Below, piece after piece: positions 1 to 10,967 of a DNA stretch of 64,000 nt. The DNA is taken from NCBI GenBank assembly GCA_016584305.1, contig JACEEZ010012900.1, forward strand, positions 137,501 through 201,500, in the 5' to 3' direction. The position numbers and the translations under genes were made by a program. Origin of the DNA: Chionoecetes opilio (Eukaryota > Arthropoda > Malacostraca > Decapoda > Majidae). Under the pieces are notes generated by a model that worked only from the letters and a program-made list of their open reading frames with translations, had not been told where the DNA came from and searched no databases. Within the stretch, counting starts at the first letter, position 1. Every line of letters begins with the position of its first letter.

Positions 1-720
1 CCGTGCACAACTCAGACCACGAGGCCATCCTCACGAAGGTAACGTTCAAGAGGGTGACTCTTGGTGACGAAAGAGCTACCCGCACCTAGCGCCAGACCAC
101 AGTTTGGGTTCAGGAGGCCGCGGACCTCAACCTCCTGCTGGTCAGCGTGTGGAGTGACCCCCTGGACCAAGGGAGACCCACGGCTGTTCCGGCGTTGGAC
201 CTCGCTGGCGCCTTCGACTGTATGTGGCACGCCGCCCTGCTGGAAAGGCTATGCGCTGTCAGCGTGTGCGGTGCCCTGCTGGAGCTGCTGCGCCACTACC
301 TGCAGGGGCGGCACAGGCGGGTGGTGCACAACGGGCAGCAGTCGTCGCCACACAAAATTGAGGCAGGTGTGTCGCAGGGCAGCGTGTTGGGGCCGCTGCT
401 CTGAAACATCTACATCAACCATTTGCTTAACCTTGTCCTCGGCGATAGAGCGTAGGGGACGACGTCACTGTGTGGATGGCCTTCACCCCGGGGAGGAAGT
501 GTCCATAACGACCCGCCTCAACACCATACTCCGCCGCATAGAGGGTTGGGGGCACAGATAGCAGGTCAGTTTTGCCCCTCACACCTGATTGCGGTGCACA
601 TGATGAATAGTGAGATCCGTCCCACATTCAACGGGACGACACTGGAACTACAGCGGGAAATGAAGATCCTGGGGTCACTTACGACAGCAAGGTGTGACAA
701 GTGGCCTCCAACACTTTTGG
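1..720 (+). pseudogene. Non-LTR retrotransposon remnant (endonuclease tail + reverse transcriptase)
   Basis: The translation shows a reverse transcriptase core: a LDLAGAFDCMWHAALLERL block near 197-250, GVSQGSVLGPLL near 367-402, and a DDVTVW block near 458-475 equivalent to the catalytic [FY]xDD motif, then TRLNTILRRIEGW and MKILG further on. These are the usual RT blocks of Jockey/I-type LINEs. The first bases encode NSDHEAI, which resembles the SDH end of an APE-type endonuclease; in an intact element it lies far upstream of the RT, so an internal deletion is inferred. A TGA at 402-404 replaces the expected Trp after GPLL. The blocks fall in three frames, so there are at least two frameshifts. 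The copy is dead and is cut by the window edge. Confidence 0.85.
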
Positions 721-1275
721 ACTAAATCTACATCACAGCCAGACTGAAAACAAAACGAGAGACAACAACACTTGATGCTCCTGGCCGTAAAACCCTTGAA
801 ATGGTGCAATAATCCTGCAGAACCCCTCTTGTCCAGCTGTCAGGCCCTCCATCCTTGCCACCTCTTTCCTAACGCCCTCTGCTGTATCGCCTCTATCACT
901 ATTACCACCGAGTACCCATCAACAGTGCAGACAGATGACACCCATCATAATCACATCAATCATAAACAGACGTCATTAGCGCCCAATGTCCCAATGTGAG
1001 GAAAAAGATAAATCAAGCGGAACGTTTCTACCACAACCACCACCATACACACTGTCCCTCTTCTCCCCCCTCCACCCACACCCCACCACACCTGCCGCCC
1101 CCCCCCCAACACCCTCCCCAAGACCCACCACTCTCCCGGGGCATCAATCGGCCTCAAATCAATACAGTTTCGAAACTTTCCCAAAACAAAACTTTCCTTT
1201 TAGAGACTCTCCGTGACATTGTGAGGTATTATGGCCGCTCAGCAAACCCGCCCTCCACCACCACCCATTTACCTG

Positions 1276-1277
<2 letters not shown>
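721..1277. other. No gene seen; C/A-rich low-complexity sequence
   Basis: The LINE signal fades after about 720. What follows is C-rich, with CAC/CCA-rich runs at about 1030-1140. I see no RNA gene or credible coding frame. Confidence 0.6.
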
Positions 1278-1323
<46 letters not shown>

Positions 1324-1340
1324 TGTGTGTGTGTGTGAGG
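1278..1340. repeat. (TG)n microsatellite
   Basis: A TG run of about 58 bp with one interruption near 1316, followed by a short purine stretch. Confidence 0.97.
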
Positions 1341-1428
1341 AGAGAGAGAGAGAAAAAAATTGAAGAGAAAAAAAAGATAATGAGATAATGGAGAAAAAGC
1401 AGGACGAGGAAGAGTGGAGGAAGGATTG

Positions 1429-1591
<163 letters not shown>

Positions 1592-1863
1592 AGCACCGTC
1601 CGCTAATGCAATGCTTCTCAGATTATCTTACATAGCGGATTGGCAGATTTGTCTTTAATGCGCCTGAGAGCAGTATCACATTTATGCCTTAGTAGTCGAA
1701 GTATCATTGACTTATGCAGCAAAAATATCATGAACATAGTAAAATTTTGTTCTCTCTACAGTAGAATATATGAACAAATAAAACATCAATATATCATAAT
1801 TAATATCAATTCAATACAGTGAAATGACTGGTATATAAAAGAATTTATTATGGAGCCGTAGTG

Positions 1864-2070
1864 TTAACCCCTTCACGCCCAGATCTTTCCTTTGCTATAT
1901 AAAATTGTCTGTTGTTAGCGATAAAATTACGAAAAGTAACTAAATATACCAAATGAGTTAGTGGTCAAGGATACTAAACAGGTCATAGCTATAAAATATT
2001 GCTATTCATTAAAATCGTCTAAGGTACCCAAATTACGATGGAAAATACGCTTTGGGACTCAAGGGGCTAA
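1864..2070 (+). mobile_element. TTAA-flanked MITE, copy 1
   Basis: A 207-bp element. The left end reads TTAACCCCTTCACGCCCAGA and the right end is its imperfect inverse, with a decayed duplication (CTAA instead of TTAA). It shares its full length with eight other copies here. TTAA target sites and CCC-starting ends are typical of piggyBac-type elements, so a non-autonomous piggyBac-like MITE is inferred. Confidence 0.85.
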
Positions 2071-2397
2071 TAGGGTTAATTCACTAAGTTTGTGAATAAA
2101 GAGTTGCAGTGATTGCTCTCTAACAACCTCCTCAATTAACACCTACTCTATAAATACTCCTGATTGTGATTCAAATATCTGAGAAAATATGAATTATAAA
2201 TATATATGCGGAACAAATATCTTTTTGATACGGATTGTGTTCTGTTCTGCAGGATAAGTGGTCACTCAATATCATATTTTCCTCACTGGGCTTATATTAT
2301 TATCTTGGGACAATATAGACGTCAAGTATACATTAAATACATTCAAGAAAACAAAACATTTAATACATTCAAATACATACAAAATACATTCAGTACA
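2071..2397. other. No gene seen; AT-rich spacer
   Basis: AT-rich sequence between the MITE and the 84-bp tandem repeat, with no motif or credible frame. The end contains short direct repeats around the words ATACATTCAA and ACAAAAC. Confidence 0.6.
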
Positions 2398-2715
2398 ATA
2401 GAAATACTATAAATATAATAAGACCAGATAACATACAAATATTCTTGGCATGAACTAGTGTTAAGTATGTCGAGTATACATTGAAAATACTATAAATAAA
2501 ATAATACCCTATAAGATACAACATATTCTTGGCATGAACTAGTGTTAAGTATGTCAAGTATACATTGAAAATACTATAAATAAAATAATACCCTATAAGA
2601 TAAAACATATTCTTGGCATGAACTAGTGTTAAGTATGTCAAGTATACATTGAAAATACTATAAATAAAATAATACCCTATAAGATACAACATATTCTTGG
2701 CATGAGCTGGTGTTA
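2398..2715. repeat. 84-bp tandem repeat, about 3.8 copies
   Basis: Units begin ATTCTTGGCATGAACTAGTG and repeat every 84 bp with few changes; the first and last are the most diverged. The unit is 28 codons long, so the minus strand stays open and gives a repeated 28-residue hydrophobic peptide. I regard that peptide as a by-product. Confidence 0.92.
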
Positions 2716-2879
2716 ACAACGCCTCCTCACCGGGCGTCAGCACCTGCCACGCAACCTGAATCCATCCCTCACTGGGGAAATCGTAATGATGAACGCTAAA
2801 AGAAATGTAAACTGTGAGAGGAATCTTGCCACTAGCCGGCTGCCAGAGACTCGAGGACCGGCATTGCACCACAGATCAC

Positions 2880-3290
2880 TTACAAATATACTTAGAAATG
2901 TACACTCACTCGAGAGGCGTAGAGTAAGGGGAGATCTGATATAAGTTTTTAAGTGGTTAAAGGGATACAATAAAGGAGAGGTAGGAAAAGTTCTTACGGC
3001 TAGTAATCAAGGTAGAACAAAAAGTAACGGATTCAAACTGGTAAAGCGTAGATTTAAAAAGGAAATTGGGAAAAACAGGTTCACAAATAGGGTGATAAAT
3101 GATTGGAATGCACTGAGTAGACAGGTAGTTAGTGCGGAGTCAATAAGGAGCTTTAAAAGGAGGCTAGACCATTTCATGGATGGGGATGAAAAGTGGATGT
3201 AGATAGTGTTAAGTAACAGGAACTACCACCTGTAGGTCTCACGGCCTCTTGTAGCTTCCTTATTTTCTTATGTTCTGATGTTCTTATGAC
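2880..3290 (+). mobile_element. CR1-like LINE, 3' end with 3' UTR
   Basis: Translation gives LERRRVRGDLI, then KGYNKGEV, then FKLVKRRFKKEIGKNRFTNR, NDWNALSRQVVSAESIRSFK and RRLDHFMDG. This is the RRxRGDLI ... RF ... FTxRV ... WNxLP ... VV ... S ... FKxRLD pattern at the C-terminal end of CR1-clade LINE polymerases. A TAA follows GDLI where Glu is expected, so the frame is broken. The 3' UTR has an ACAGGAACTACCAC ... GTAGGTCTC ... CTTATGTTCTTATG signature that recurs at 8.97, 35.6, 37.8 and 62.2 kb. The copy is truncated at its 5' end. Confidence 0.87.
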
Positions 3291-4024
3291 CACTGTTCAT
3301 AACCACTGCCCTAGACCATTCAGCTGACACGTACTGGACGCGACCTGGACGGAGACGTGACACGCGTGTATAGACTCTTGAGCTAATTAGTAATTACTCT
3401 ATGGAAAAATAGTCTGAATAGAAAATAATTAGGTAAGAGAAAAAGGTTGGTTCTAAATTACGCCAAAAATATAATTACAAAAAATGGTCTATCTGCCGCA
3501 ACTGAAGTTAATTAGCTAAGGTACATCTGTGTGGATCCCGGCTATTCATCTTTCTTTAGAAGCAACGTTGTGAGTTTCATCCTTTAGACGCTCTTATGTC
3601 CTTTTAGACATATGTATCTTACTAACGTATAATGTATTTAAGTACATACAGTACATATGGGAACGCAATATGATATCGTGAAAGAGAGAGCGAGAGCGAG
3701 AGCGAGAGCGAGAGCGAGAGAGAGAGGACTTACAGATAAAAAGACAGCCAGACTGACAGACAAACAGACACAGAGCTGGCTTCGTCTGAGATTGCATTCC
3801 AGCAGATCAACTTTTCAGTGCCTCACAGAAAACACGGCGACAGAGAGACATATAAACAGGGAGAAACACCAAACCAGTATGAAAAATAATAAAGTGAGAT
3901 GACTACGAAGAATAGAATGAAGCATAAGTCGATGAGCAAAGTGACTGGCGACACATAATATAAAGCAATGTATGAAGTGCCTTAAAGGAAAAAAATAGCC
4001 ATGTGAAAGTATACCGCCTGAAAC
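3291..4024. other. No gene seen; AT-rich DNA with a (GAGAGC)n run
   Basis: Mostly AT-rich unique sequence. A hexamer repeat (GAGAGC)n lies at about 3683-3725. No protein-like frame stands out. Confidence 0.6.
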
Positions 4025-4378
4025 TTTTTTTGTTTTGTTTTGTTTTAACATTTTGTGCCTATAGCGCCTGTAGGTATTGGTGACCCAGGGCTCGGATGGT
4101 AGGCTGTGGAGGTTCACTTGAGGGCTGCTGTGATGGTTGGCCCTCGCCCGTGGTGGCGCAGGCAGGATTCTTATAGTGACGCCTGTGATTAGAGGCTCAT
4201 GCCGCCCCCCTGTGTCCTCCGATGCACTCGCAATCGAAGGTAGAGTTGATGGGCAGGGTATGTGGGTGTTCTTAGGTCACTCGACGGTGCAGAAAGGTTC
4301 TGGATTTCTTCGGGGATCGAACTCGGGTCACCGAGAACGCCAGTCGGAGACGCTAACCACTCCGCTACCGCCTCCCCG
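4025..4378 (-). mobile_element. tRNA-derived SINE-like element
   Basis: On the minus strand the head near 4378 reads like a tRNA: an A-box-like TAGCGGAGTGG at 4357-4367 and a B-box-like GAGTTCGATCC at 4314-4324. About 250 bp of non-tRNA body follows, and the element ends in a (GTTTT)n-type tail on the plus strand, i.e. (AAAAC)n then A7 on the element strand. That layout fits a SINE. I found no convincing target-site duplication and no second copy here. Confidence 0.68.
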
Positions 4379-5096
4379 ACTGTATGTATTAGTGTGACTT
4401 TATAACTTAATTAGCCCTTAGAACCTTAGTAGAGCCTTAGTGTGCAGGGTCAGGTGTAGTGTAGTGGTTCGGTCGCAGTATCGAATGGTTTGAAAGATCT
4501 CGACCAGGTGTGTCTACGGTGGTGGTGAATAAACAAGACTAGTCACCTTGTGGTTGCCCTATGAGCATTGCCCTTTCTTATCCTTCTGACACGGGCCCAA
4601 GACACTATATTGGCCTCCCCCATCACAGGAATAACAATAAAACATCTACAATAACAACAGGAGGATAAACAAGGTTAGTCTAATAGTGAGAGAATAGAAA
4701 CGAAACTATTGAGGTACAGATACGTTTGAGGCTAACAGGATAGCGAGCCAGGGAGTCGGTGAGGCAGTAGTGCGGGGTGGAGGTATGCAATGCTAGGTGA
4801 TACTTGATGCCTTATTCGGTTTGGTGTAATTCAATAATGGTCATAATCAATTATTCAGTCATACAAGCCACGGTCCATTAAGCCGAAACTCTTTTATGGA
4901 CCTCATGCCATGATATTTTCGTTGTCCTTCGTGGACTAGAGTGGACTATTGATATACATTGACATATTTAATAGTTTCAAGTACTAAAAAAAGTGATGGT
5001 AACAATAACCGTAATGTTAGTAATGGGAGAGGAGAACAGGGAAAAGGGTGGTGAGGTAGTGTCATGCCGGGAGAAAATAGATAGAATTTGGGGCAC
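4379..5096. other. No gene seen; mixed unique sequence
   Basis: Ordinary unique-looking DNA. A stretch near 4455-4475 resembles a tRNA A box but has no partner B box, so it is not called. Confidence 0.55.
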
Positions 5097-5295
5097 ATAT
5101 AGTCTCTTTTTTTTTATTCTATTCTATCCTATGGTCTCATGCTTAAAATGATGCCTATATTTACCTGATAATATAGCTAACTGATAAAATACAACTGAAA
5201 TTAAGAAGCAGCATAGTATTCCCTTCTCCTGGCATCAAATATCAGTCAGTAAGCAGCAAGGGGTCACGATTTTTCACCTCGTAAAAAAAAATCCC
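5097..5295 (-). mobile_element. Second MITE family (ACGAGG ends), copy 1
   Basis: In reverse complement this matches the elements at 28.29 and 48.03 kb: a T-run then ACGAGGTGAAAAATC, then a body containing TTGCTGCTTACTGACTGATA and GATGCCAGG, ending in GCATGAGACC and an A-rich run. Three dispersed copies in both orientations indicate a mobile element. The superfamily is not clear. Confidence 0.75.
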
Positions 5296-5865
5296 AGAGT
5301 ATAGTTTAGAGAATTTTTAAAGCATTGTTTGGGAAGCCTTCTGAGCACATCAAAATACTTCAGCATGATACAAGTGCATAAGGAAAAACCGAATATAACT
5401 AGATTATAAAAGTAAGAAAAGTGAAGCATGATCAAGTGAAGTGGAGGAAGTTTGTAAGGAGTGCAAAGTTTGGGGAGGTGAATGTGCAACTCGTGCCTGC
5501 ATTTAATTCCAGTTGGAGAGGCACAGGAAAGACTGAGGAGCTTTTACCCAATGTGATGTGATGTGAAGCGTCGTACACTATTAGCGACGGTGCAGAAAGT
5601 TCGTGAGAAGTGTTGAAATTTGCAGAGGTGAATTCGTCTGCCAGGGAAGCACATAAACCGGGAGACACTGGATATAGCGTAAACCTTCTTCGTATCATAT
5701 GGTATTATGGTATTAGGTTAGTATTATTATTAGTTAGTTAGTATGATATCATGGTATTAGGTATTAGTGTCCTTCTCCTACCCTTATCCTTGCCCATGGT
5801 CTAAGAACAATAGGTCACAGTACGGTGGCCTATCTCGCCCCTCTCTCCTGCGTCTTAGAGTGGTG
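5296..5865. other. No gene seen; unique sequence
   Basis: Two similar minus-strand segments (about 5425-5500 and 5590-5660, each with a 'GTG(A)AGxxTT..G.AGGTGAAT' pattern) suggest an old local duplication. I find nothing that supports a gene. Confidence 0.5.
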
Positions 5866-6635
5866 TCTTTAGTCTACTGTCTTAGTCTACTGTCTTACTG
5901 TAGTCTTTCTGTCTTAGTCTACTGTCTTACTGTAGTCTTTCTGTCTTAGTCTACTGTCTTACTGTAGTCTTTCTGTCTTAGTCTACTGTCTTACTGTAGT
6001 CTTTCTGTCTTAGTCTACTGTCTTACTGTAGTCTTTCTGTCTTAGTCTACTGTCTTACTGTAGTCTTTCTGTCTTAGTCTACTGTCTTACTGTAGTCTTT
6101 CTGTCTTAGTCTACTGTCTTACTGTAGTCTTTCTGTCTTAGTCTACTGTCTTACTGTAGTCTTTCCTGTCTTAGTCTACTGTCTTACTGTAGTCTTTCTG
6201 TCTTAGTCTACTGTCTTACTGTAGTCTTTCTGTCTTAGTCTACTGTCTTACTGTAGTCTTTCTGTCTTAGTCTACTGTCTTACTGTAGTCTACTGTCTTA
6301 GTCTACTGTCTTACTGTAGTCTTTCTGTCTTAGTCTACTGTCTTACTGTAGTCTTTCTGTCTTAGTCTACTGTCTTACTGTAGTCTTTCTGTCTTAGTCT
6401 ACTGTCTTACTGTAGTCTTTCTGTCTTAGTCTACTGTCTTACTGTAGTCTTTCTGTCTTAGTCTACTGTCTTACTGTAGTCTTTCTGTCTTAGTCTACTG
6501 TCTTACTGTAGTCTTTCTGTCTTAGTCTACTGTCTTACTGTAGTCGTTCTGTCTTAGTCTACTGTCTTACTGTAGTCTTTCTGTCTTAGTCTACTGTCTT
6601 ACTGTAGTCTTTCTGTCTTAGTCTACTGTCTTCTT
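5866..6635. repeat. 32-bp minisatellite, about 23 copies
   Basis: The unit is TGTCTTACTGTAGTCTTTC plus TGTCTTAGTCTAC, itself an ancient doubling of a 16-bp half-unit. Units are almost identical, with a one-base insertion near 6165, a shortened unit near 6288 and a base change near 6545. Confidence 0.97.
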
Positions 6636-6710
6636 AGATTAATATTCTCTTCTCTTAGTTTCCAACCCTCATGCTCAGTAAGACATGTGGAGTTGTAAAG
6701 ATGATAAATT

Positions 6711-6851
6711 ATGTGTGTATATACGTGTGTATGTGTGTGTGCGTACGTATGTATGTATGTGTGTGTGTATATACGTGTGTATGTGTGTGTATATACGTGT
6801 GTATACGTGTGTGTGTGTTCAGTAAGACATGTGGAGTTGTAAAGATGATAA

Positions 6852-6948
<97 letters not shown>

Positions 6949-7021
6949 GTGTGTGTTGTGTGTGTTGTGTGTGTTGTGTGTGTTGTGTGTGTTGTGTGTG
7001 TGTGTGTGTGTGTGTGTGTGT
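6711..7021. repeat. Compound (GT)n tract
   Basis: TATGTGTG-type interrupted repeats at 6711-6820, a pure TG run at about 6853-6946, then seven TGTGTGTTG-like units. The word AGTAAGACATGTGGAGTTGT occurs at both 6677 and 6821, showing a local duplication. Confidence 0.95.
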
Positions 7022-7437
7022 CGTTTAAAAAGTTTTGTCCACGCTCTGTATTTTTATGATGACATTGTATATTTTCCTCCCTTTTTATGTAAAATTCTTC
7101 GTACTTTAATTCCTGTCTGCCCGTCTTTCAATTACTTTAAAAACTTTTTTCCTCATTCTTTTTTTCCTCGACCGACATCGATACCACCACCACCACCTCC
7201 CCCTACTTATCGTCTCCCTCCTCCTTTTTCTCTTCTTCCTCTTCCTTCTGACCCTCCCCCACCTCCTCATCCTTATCCCCAAACTCCTTCCTCTCCCTCC
7301 CCTTTCCTCCTCCGTCCTGCAAGTCAGCCGGCAGAGTTTAACGTCAATTACGGAAAAGTTCTGTCAGATCTCATTATAAATGTTACGGTCGAGAGAATTC
7401 GCTCTAGCCCGGTGCCTCGTAACTTGGCGGGGTCGCT
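7022..7437. other. No gene seen; pyrimidine-rich sequence
   Basis: T- then C/T-rich sequence (CCTCCTCC-like from 7190 to 7320). No credible coding frame. Confidence 0.55.
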
Positions 7438-7573
7438 GCGTCCCTCAACCCCAAGGGAGGGAGGGGTTGCCGCGTCCCTCAACCCCAGGGGAGGGAGGGG
7501 TTGCCGCGTCCCTCAACCCCAGGGGAGGGAGGGGTAGCCGCGTCCCTCAACCCCAGGGGACGGAGGGGTTGCC
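7438..7573. repeat. 34-bp GC-rich minisatellite, 4 copies
   Basis: The unit starts GCGTCCCTCAACCCCAGGGG and ends GAGGGAGGGGTTGCC. Four tandem copies carry single-base changes (AAGG in the first, TAGCC in the third, GACGG in the fourth). The G runs could allow four-stranded structures. Confidence 0.95.
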
Positions 7574-8199
7574 GCCGGAGGGGTATTTAGGACAGCAACG
7601 GAGGATTCCAGCCCGCTCTCGTCCCCACAAATCGATGCTTTCCTACGACTCTTCTTTTATATCACCTCCTTTTTCTCCTCTCACTCTAACATCACCACCA
7701 CTACTACCACCATTCGAATGAGCGAATGAAGGATGGAAGGAGAGGAGGGGAGAGGGAAGGAAGGAAGGGAGGAAAGAGGGGAGAGGTGGGGAAGGAAGAG
7801 ATGGAAGTTAAGGTGGAAAAAGGAGGATGAGCGAATGAGAGAAGAAAGGGGAGATGGAGTAGAAGAAGGGATAGGTAGGAAGGAAAGAAAGGAGAGTAAG
7901 GGAATGGAGGTGGGATAGGTGAAGAGGAAAATGGAGAATGAGCGAATGAGAGAATAAATGTTAGAGAGAGAAATGAGAGAGAGATAAGTGAGTGGAAATG
8001 AGAGAGTGGGATGAAAGGAAGGGAGAGTAAGAGAAGAGAAGGATAGTTGAATTGGAAAAAATAGGTAAAGGAGAAAAAAGTGTGTTGGGGTTCCACTAAA
8101 AGGCATTGACAAGACACGTTCATTTTCATTAGCAACTGAAAAAGGATGAAAAATATGCTGTGTATCCGTTGTCTAGCTGTTGTAGTGCCTGGCCCTCCA
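7574..8199. other. No gene seen; purine-rich tract
   Basis: From 7725 to about 8050 the plus strand is almost all A and G, with GGAAGG and GAGAGA words and a recurring GAATGAGCGAATGAGAGA word. No gene is supported. Confidence 0.6.
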
Positions 8200-8800
8200 T
8201 AGAAACCCGTGAAAAGGTACACACAAACTGAGGGAGGTTGAAAAAAAAAAGACACATTCTCACGTTCTTATAGACTGCACCACTATTATTCACCATAGAA
8301 ACCCATAGAAAAATATAGATACCATAGAAAAGCCATAAAAAAGTATACCCACAGAAAAAATATAGAAATACCATAGAAAAACCATAGAAAACTATACCCA
8401 CAGAAAAAATATATAGAAATACCATAGAAAAACCATACCCATAGAAAAAAATATAGAAATACCATAGAAAAACCATAGAAAACCATACCCATAGAAAAAA
8501 ATATAGAAATACCATAGAAAAACCATAGAAAACCATACCCACAGAACAAAATATAGAAATACCATAGAAAAACCATAGAAAACCATACCCACATAAAAAA
8601 ATATAGAAATACCATAGAAAAACCATAGAAAACCACACCCATAGAAAAAATATAGAAATACCATAGAAAACCATACCCATAGAAAAATATATAGAAATAC
8701 CATAGAAAACCATACCATAGGAAAGGTATACAGACTGAGGAACGTTGAAAAAGACACATTTTCAAGTTCTTATAGACAGCACCCCCACTACCACCACCAT
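8200..8800. repeat. 50-bp tandem array flanked by direct repeats
   Basis: The core (about 8290-8715) is made of 50-bp units rich in CCATAGAAA words (ATAGAAATACCATAGAAAAA plus ACCATAGAAAACCATACCC). Both sides carry a diverged copy of the same 70-bp segment (about 8210-8285 and 8718-8787), each containing CTGAGG...GTTGAAAAA...AGACACATT and GTTCTTATAGAC. Confidence 0.92.
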
Positions 8801-8825
8801 AGTTACCATTACATCCACCATAATA

Positions 8826-9042
8826 GGGAGAAACTAGTTCACTATAAGGGTGGTAAATGATTGGAATGGACTCAGTAAACTCAAGTCATGGGATAGTTAG
8901 TGCTGAGTCAATAAGGAGATAAAAGGAGGCTAGAAGATTTCATGGCTGGGGATGAAAGGTGGATGTAGGTAGAGTTAAGTAACAGGAACTACCACGTATA
9001 GGTCTCCCGGCCTCTTGTAGCTTCCTCATTTTCTTATGTTCT
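8826..9042 (+). mobile_element. CR1-like LINE 3' fragment
   Basis: Matches the 3' part of the 2.88-3.29 kb element, from GGTGGTAAATGATTGGAATG through GTGCTGAGTCAATAAGGAG and AAAAGGAGGCTAGA to the 3' UTR signature GTAACAGGAACTACCACG and CTTCCTCATTTTCTTATG. It has a short insertion after the WN codons and a deletion in the FK codons. Confidence 0.85.
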
Positions 9043-9302
9043 TACCAGCATTAACGTCCAACCTACCACCAGTAAGGACACTACCACCACTAACACTAAC
9101 CACCACAACCACTACCACCATCACTATTAGGTTACTCACTATTACCACCAGCCCAACCACCACTAATACCGCCACTATTGTCACTCAAATCAGATTTATT
9201 CAATTATGAAACGGAAATTGTATTATGAAGACAAACTCACTCAAATACTCATTTCACTCACTCATGCACTCATTCATGCGCTCTCATGCACTCATTCATG
9301 CA

Positions 9303-9304
<2 letters not shown>

Positions 9305-9348
<44 letters not shown>

Positions 9349-9442
9349 TTATCTGTATGCAAATGAAAATCGAGAGGCTTTTCATATATCAACTGTATAT
9401 GTAGATTCAGCGAGAAGGTCAAATGATGACATGAAAATCTTT

Positions 9443-9530
<88 letters not shown>
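9305..9530. repeat. (CT)n and (AG)n pair
   Basis: (CT)n at about 9305-9345 and (AG)n at about 9446-9530, in inverted relation about 100 bp apart. They could pair as a large hairpin. Confidence 0.95.
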
Positions 9531-9534
<4 letters not shown>

Positions 9535-9907
9535 GGGGATGGGGAGAAACAAGTGATATGTTAATAAACTGGTAGGCACAGAGGCAGCCAAAAAGAGAAC
9601 ACATATACCCAAACATAGGAGAGACAAAATTAGAAATTGAAGCAGAAGCAGATAGACAGACACGTTAGTATAGATAGACATGTATAGATAGATAGATACA
9701 CAGAGAGACACATAGTATAGGTAGATACACACACAGACAAGACAGACACGATGCAAGAAAAATAATTGATAGACAGACAAGCTAAGACGTATACAAAGAT
9801 CCCTCTCCTCCTCTACCTCCTTCCTCTCCTCCTCTTCCTCCTCTTCTTCCTCCTCCTCTCTCCTCCTCCTCCTCCTCCTCCTCCTCCTCCTCCTCTTCCT
9901 CCCCCAG
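9531..9907. other. No gene seen; GATA-like and CTC-rich simple DNA
   Basis: AGACAGACA/ATAGATAGA-like sequence to about 9780, then a (CTC/CTT)n tract at 9800-9905 that ends in CCCCCAG. Confidence 0.6.
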
Positions 9908-10027
9908 CAAGATGAGCTTCAAAAACTTGGAGAACAAAAGCCTCAACAAGAGTGTCTTGTCACTCGCACAGACGAAGAATTGATTTACAAAGACGACAGC
10001 CACAGCCTCGGCCCTTCGCTCCAATAA
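9908..10027 (+). CDS. Possible 3'-terminal exon, unknown protein
   Basis: A pyrimidine-rich tract ends in CCCCCAG at 9901-9907, a good splice-acceptor shape. From 9908 a frame stays open for 39 codons to TAA at 10025-10027. The peptide is hydrophilic (starts QDELQKLGEQKPQQE, contains TRTDEELIYKDDS). I recognise no domain. A second frame also starts ATGAGCTTC at 9912 and runs 23 codons, so frame choice is not certain, and the pyrimidine tract may just be a microsatellite. Chance is quite possible. Confidence 0.25.
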   Translation, partial: QDELQKLGEQKPQQECLVTRTDEELIYKDDSHSLGPSLQ

Positions 10028-10967
10028 CCCTTGTGCTCCCCTCTCCCCTGCCCCTATGACATGACATGACATGACAATGACATGACACCACGCCACACCA
10101 GGCTAACAGAGACTCCAATGTAATACAATATCACAGATGTTATTTGTGGAGAGTTAATCTATTATTGTTGTTTTTATTACCATCATCATTGTTACTGTTA
10201 CCTTCATTATCATCAAAGTAATAGTGGTTGCTGTAGTTGTAGTAGTAGTAAATTATTAGTATAGTAGTAGAAGCAGGAGTAGTAGTAGTAGTAGTAGTAG
10301 AAGCATTAGAAGTAGTAGTAGTAGTGGTAATAGTAGTAGGTGTAGTAGTAGTATAAGTAGTAGTATAAGTAGTAGTAATAATAGTAGTAGTAGTAGTAGT
10401 AATTGAAGACTACATTAGCTATCTCTATGTAGGGATGGGATGGTTAAAATGTGTTGCCTATATACAATATGGAAGGAAGCACTTACAGCAAATGTAAAAC
10501 CCATGTGAAAAGATGTGTACAAATGTAGATTAGATCTGTCCTAAGTATAAAGCTAACCTCTGATTTAGCTCATATCTGCACCTTATCGTCATTTTCATCC
10601 CTTTACTTCATACATTTAGTAACTAGACATAGAATTTATCATTTCCAACTATAAAAAGTCAATTATTCAGATGCCAAAAATACTGCAAACTAAATAATCC
10701 ACTAACATTTAATTAAAAGCGAGGGATTAGAAATTAATTTTGAAAATCATTTAATTACAAAACGATATTCTAATTGAAAAGCGACACATTCTAATTGAAA
10801 GGATAATATTACACGACGACATGATTACCCAGAAAAATGATAGTATGAACAGAAATAGGACATCAGTATATAAGCTATCGCAATATGGATAAACATTACT
10901 ATCATTATTACTATTATTACCATTATTATTATCTGTGATGAATGATATGGCGATGGCTGACTATACT
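10028..10967. other. No gene seen; (AGT)n tract then AT-rich DNA
   Basis: ATGAC-word repeats at 10057-10087, an interrupted AGT/AGTAGA triplet repeat at about 10225-10405, then AT-rich unique sequence to the inverted repeat. Confidence 0.6.

Noticed and set aside
2390..2872. Minus-strand 28-residue hydrophobic repeats resembling transmembrane helices
   Set aside because: The 84-bp tandem repeat explains them; there is no non-repeat coding part.
4445..4515. tRNA A-box-like GTGTAGTGGTTCGG
   Set aside because: No B box at the right distance and no cloverleaf.
5866..6635. Regular 32-bp direct repeats resembling a CRISPR array
   Set aside because: There are no variable spacers; the units are directly tandem, and the DNA is eukaryotic.
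7681..8255. Minus-strand Phe/Leu/Ser/Pro-rich frames
   Set aside because: Purine-rich tract read on the other strand; low complexity.
8129..8765. Minus-strand aromatic-rich frames (FYGISIFF, GYGFLW) resembling a membrane protein
   Set aside because: They come from the CCATAGAAA 50-bp array and shift frame with each unit.
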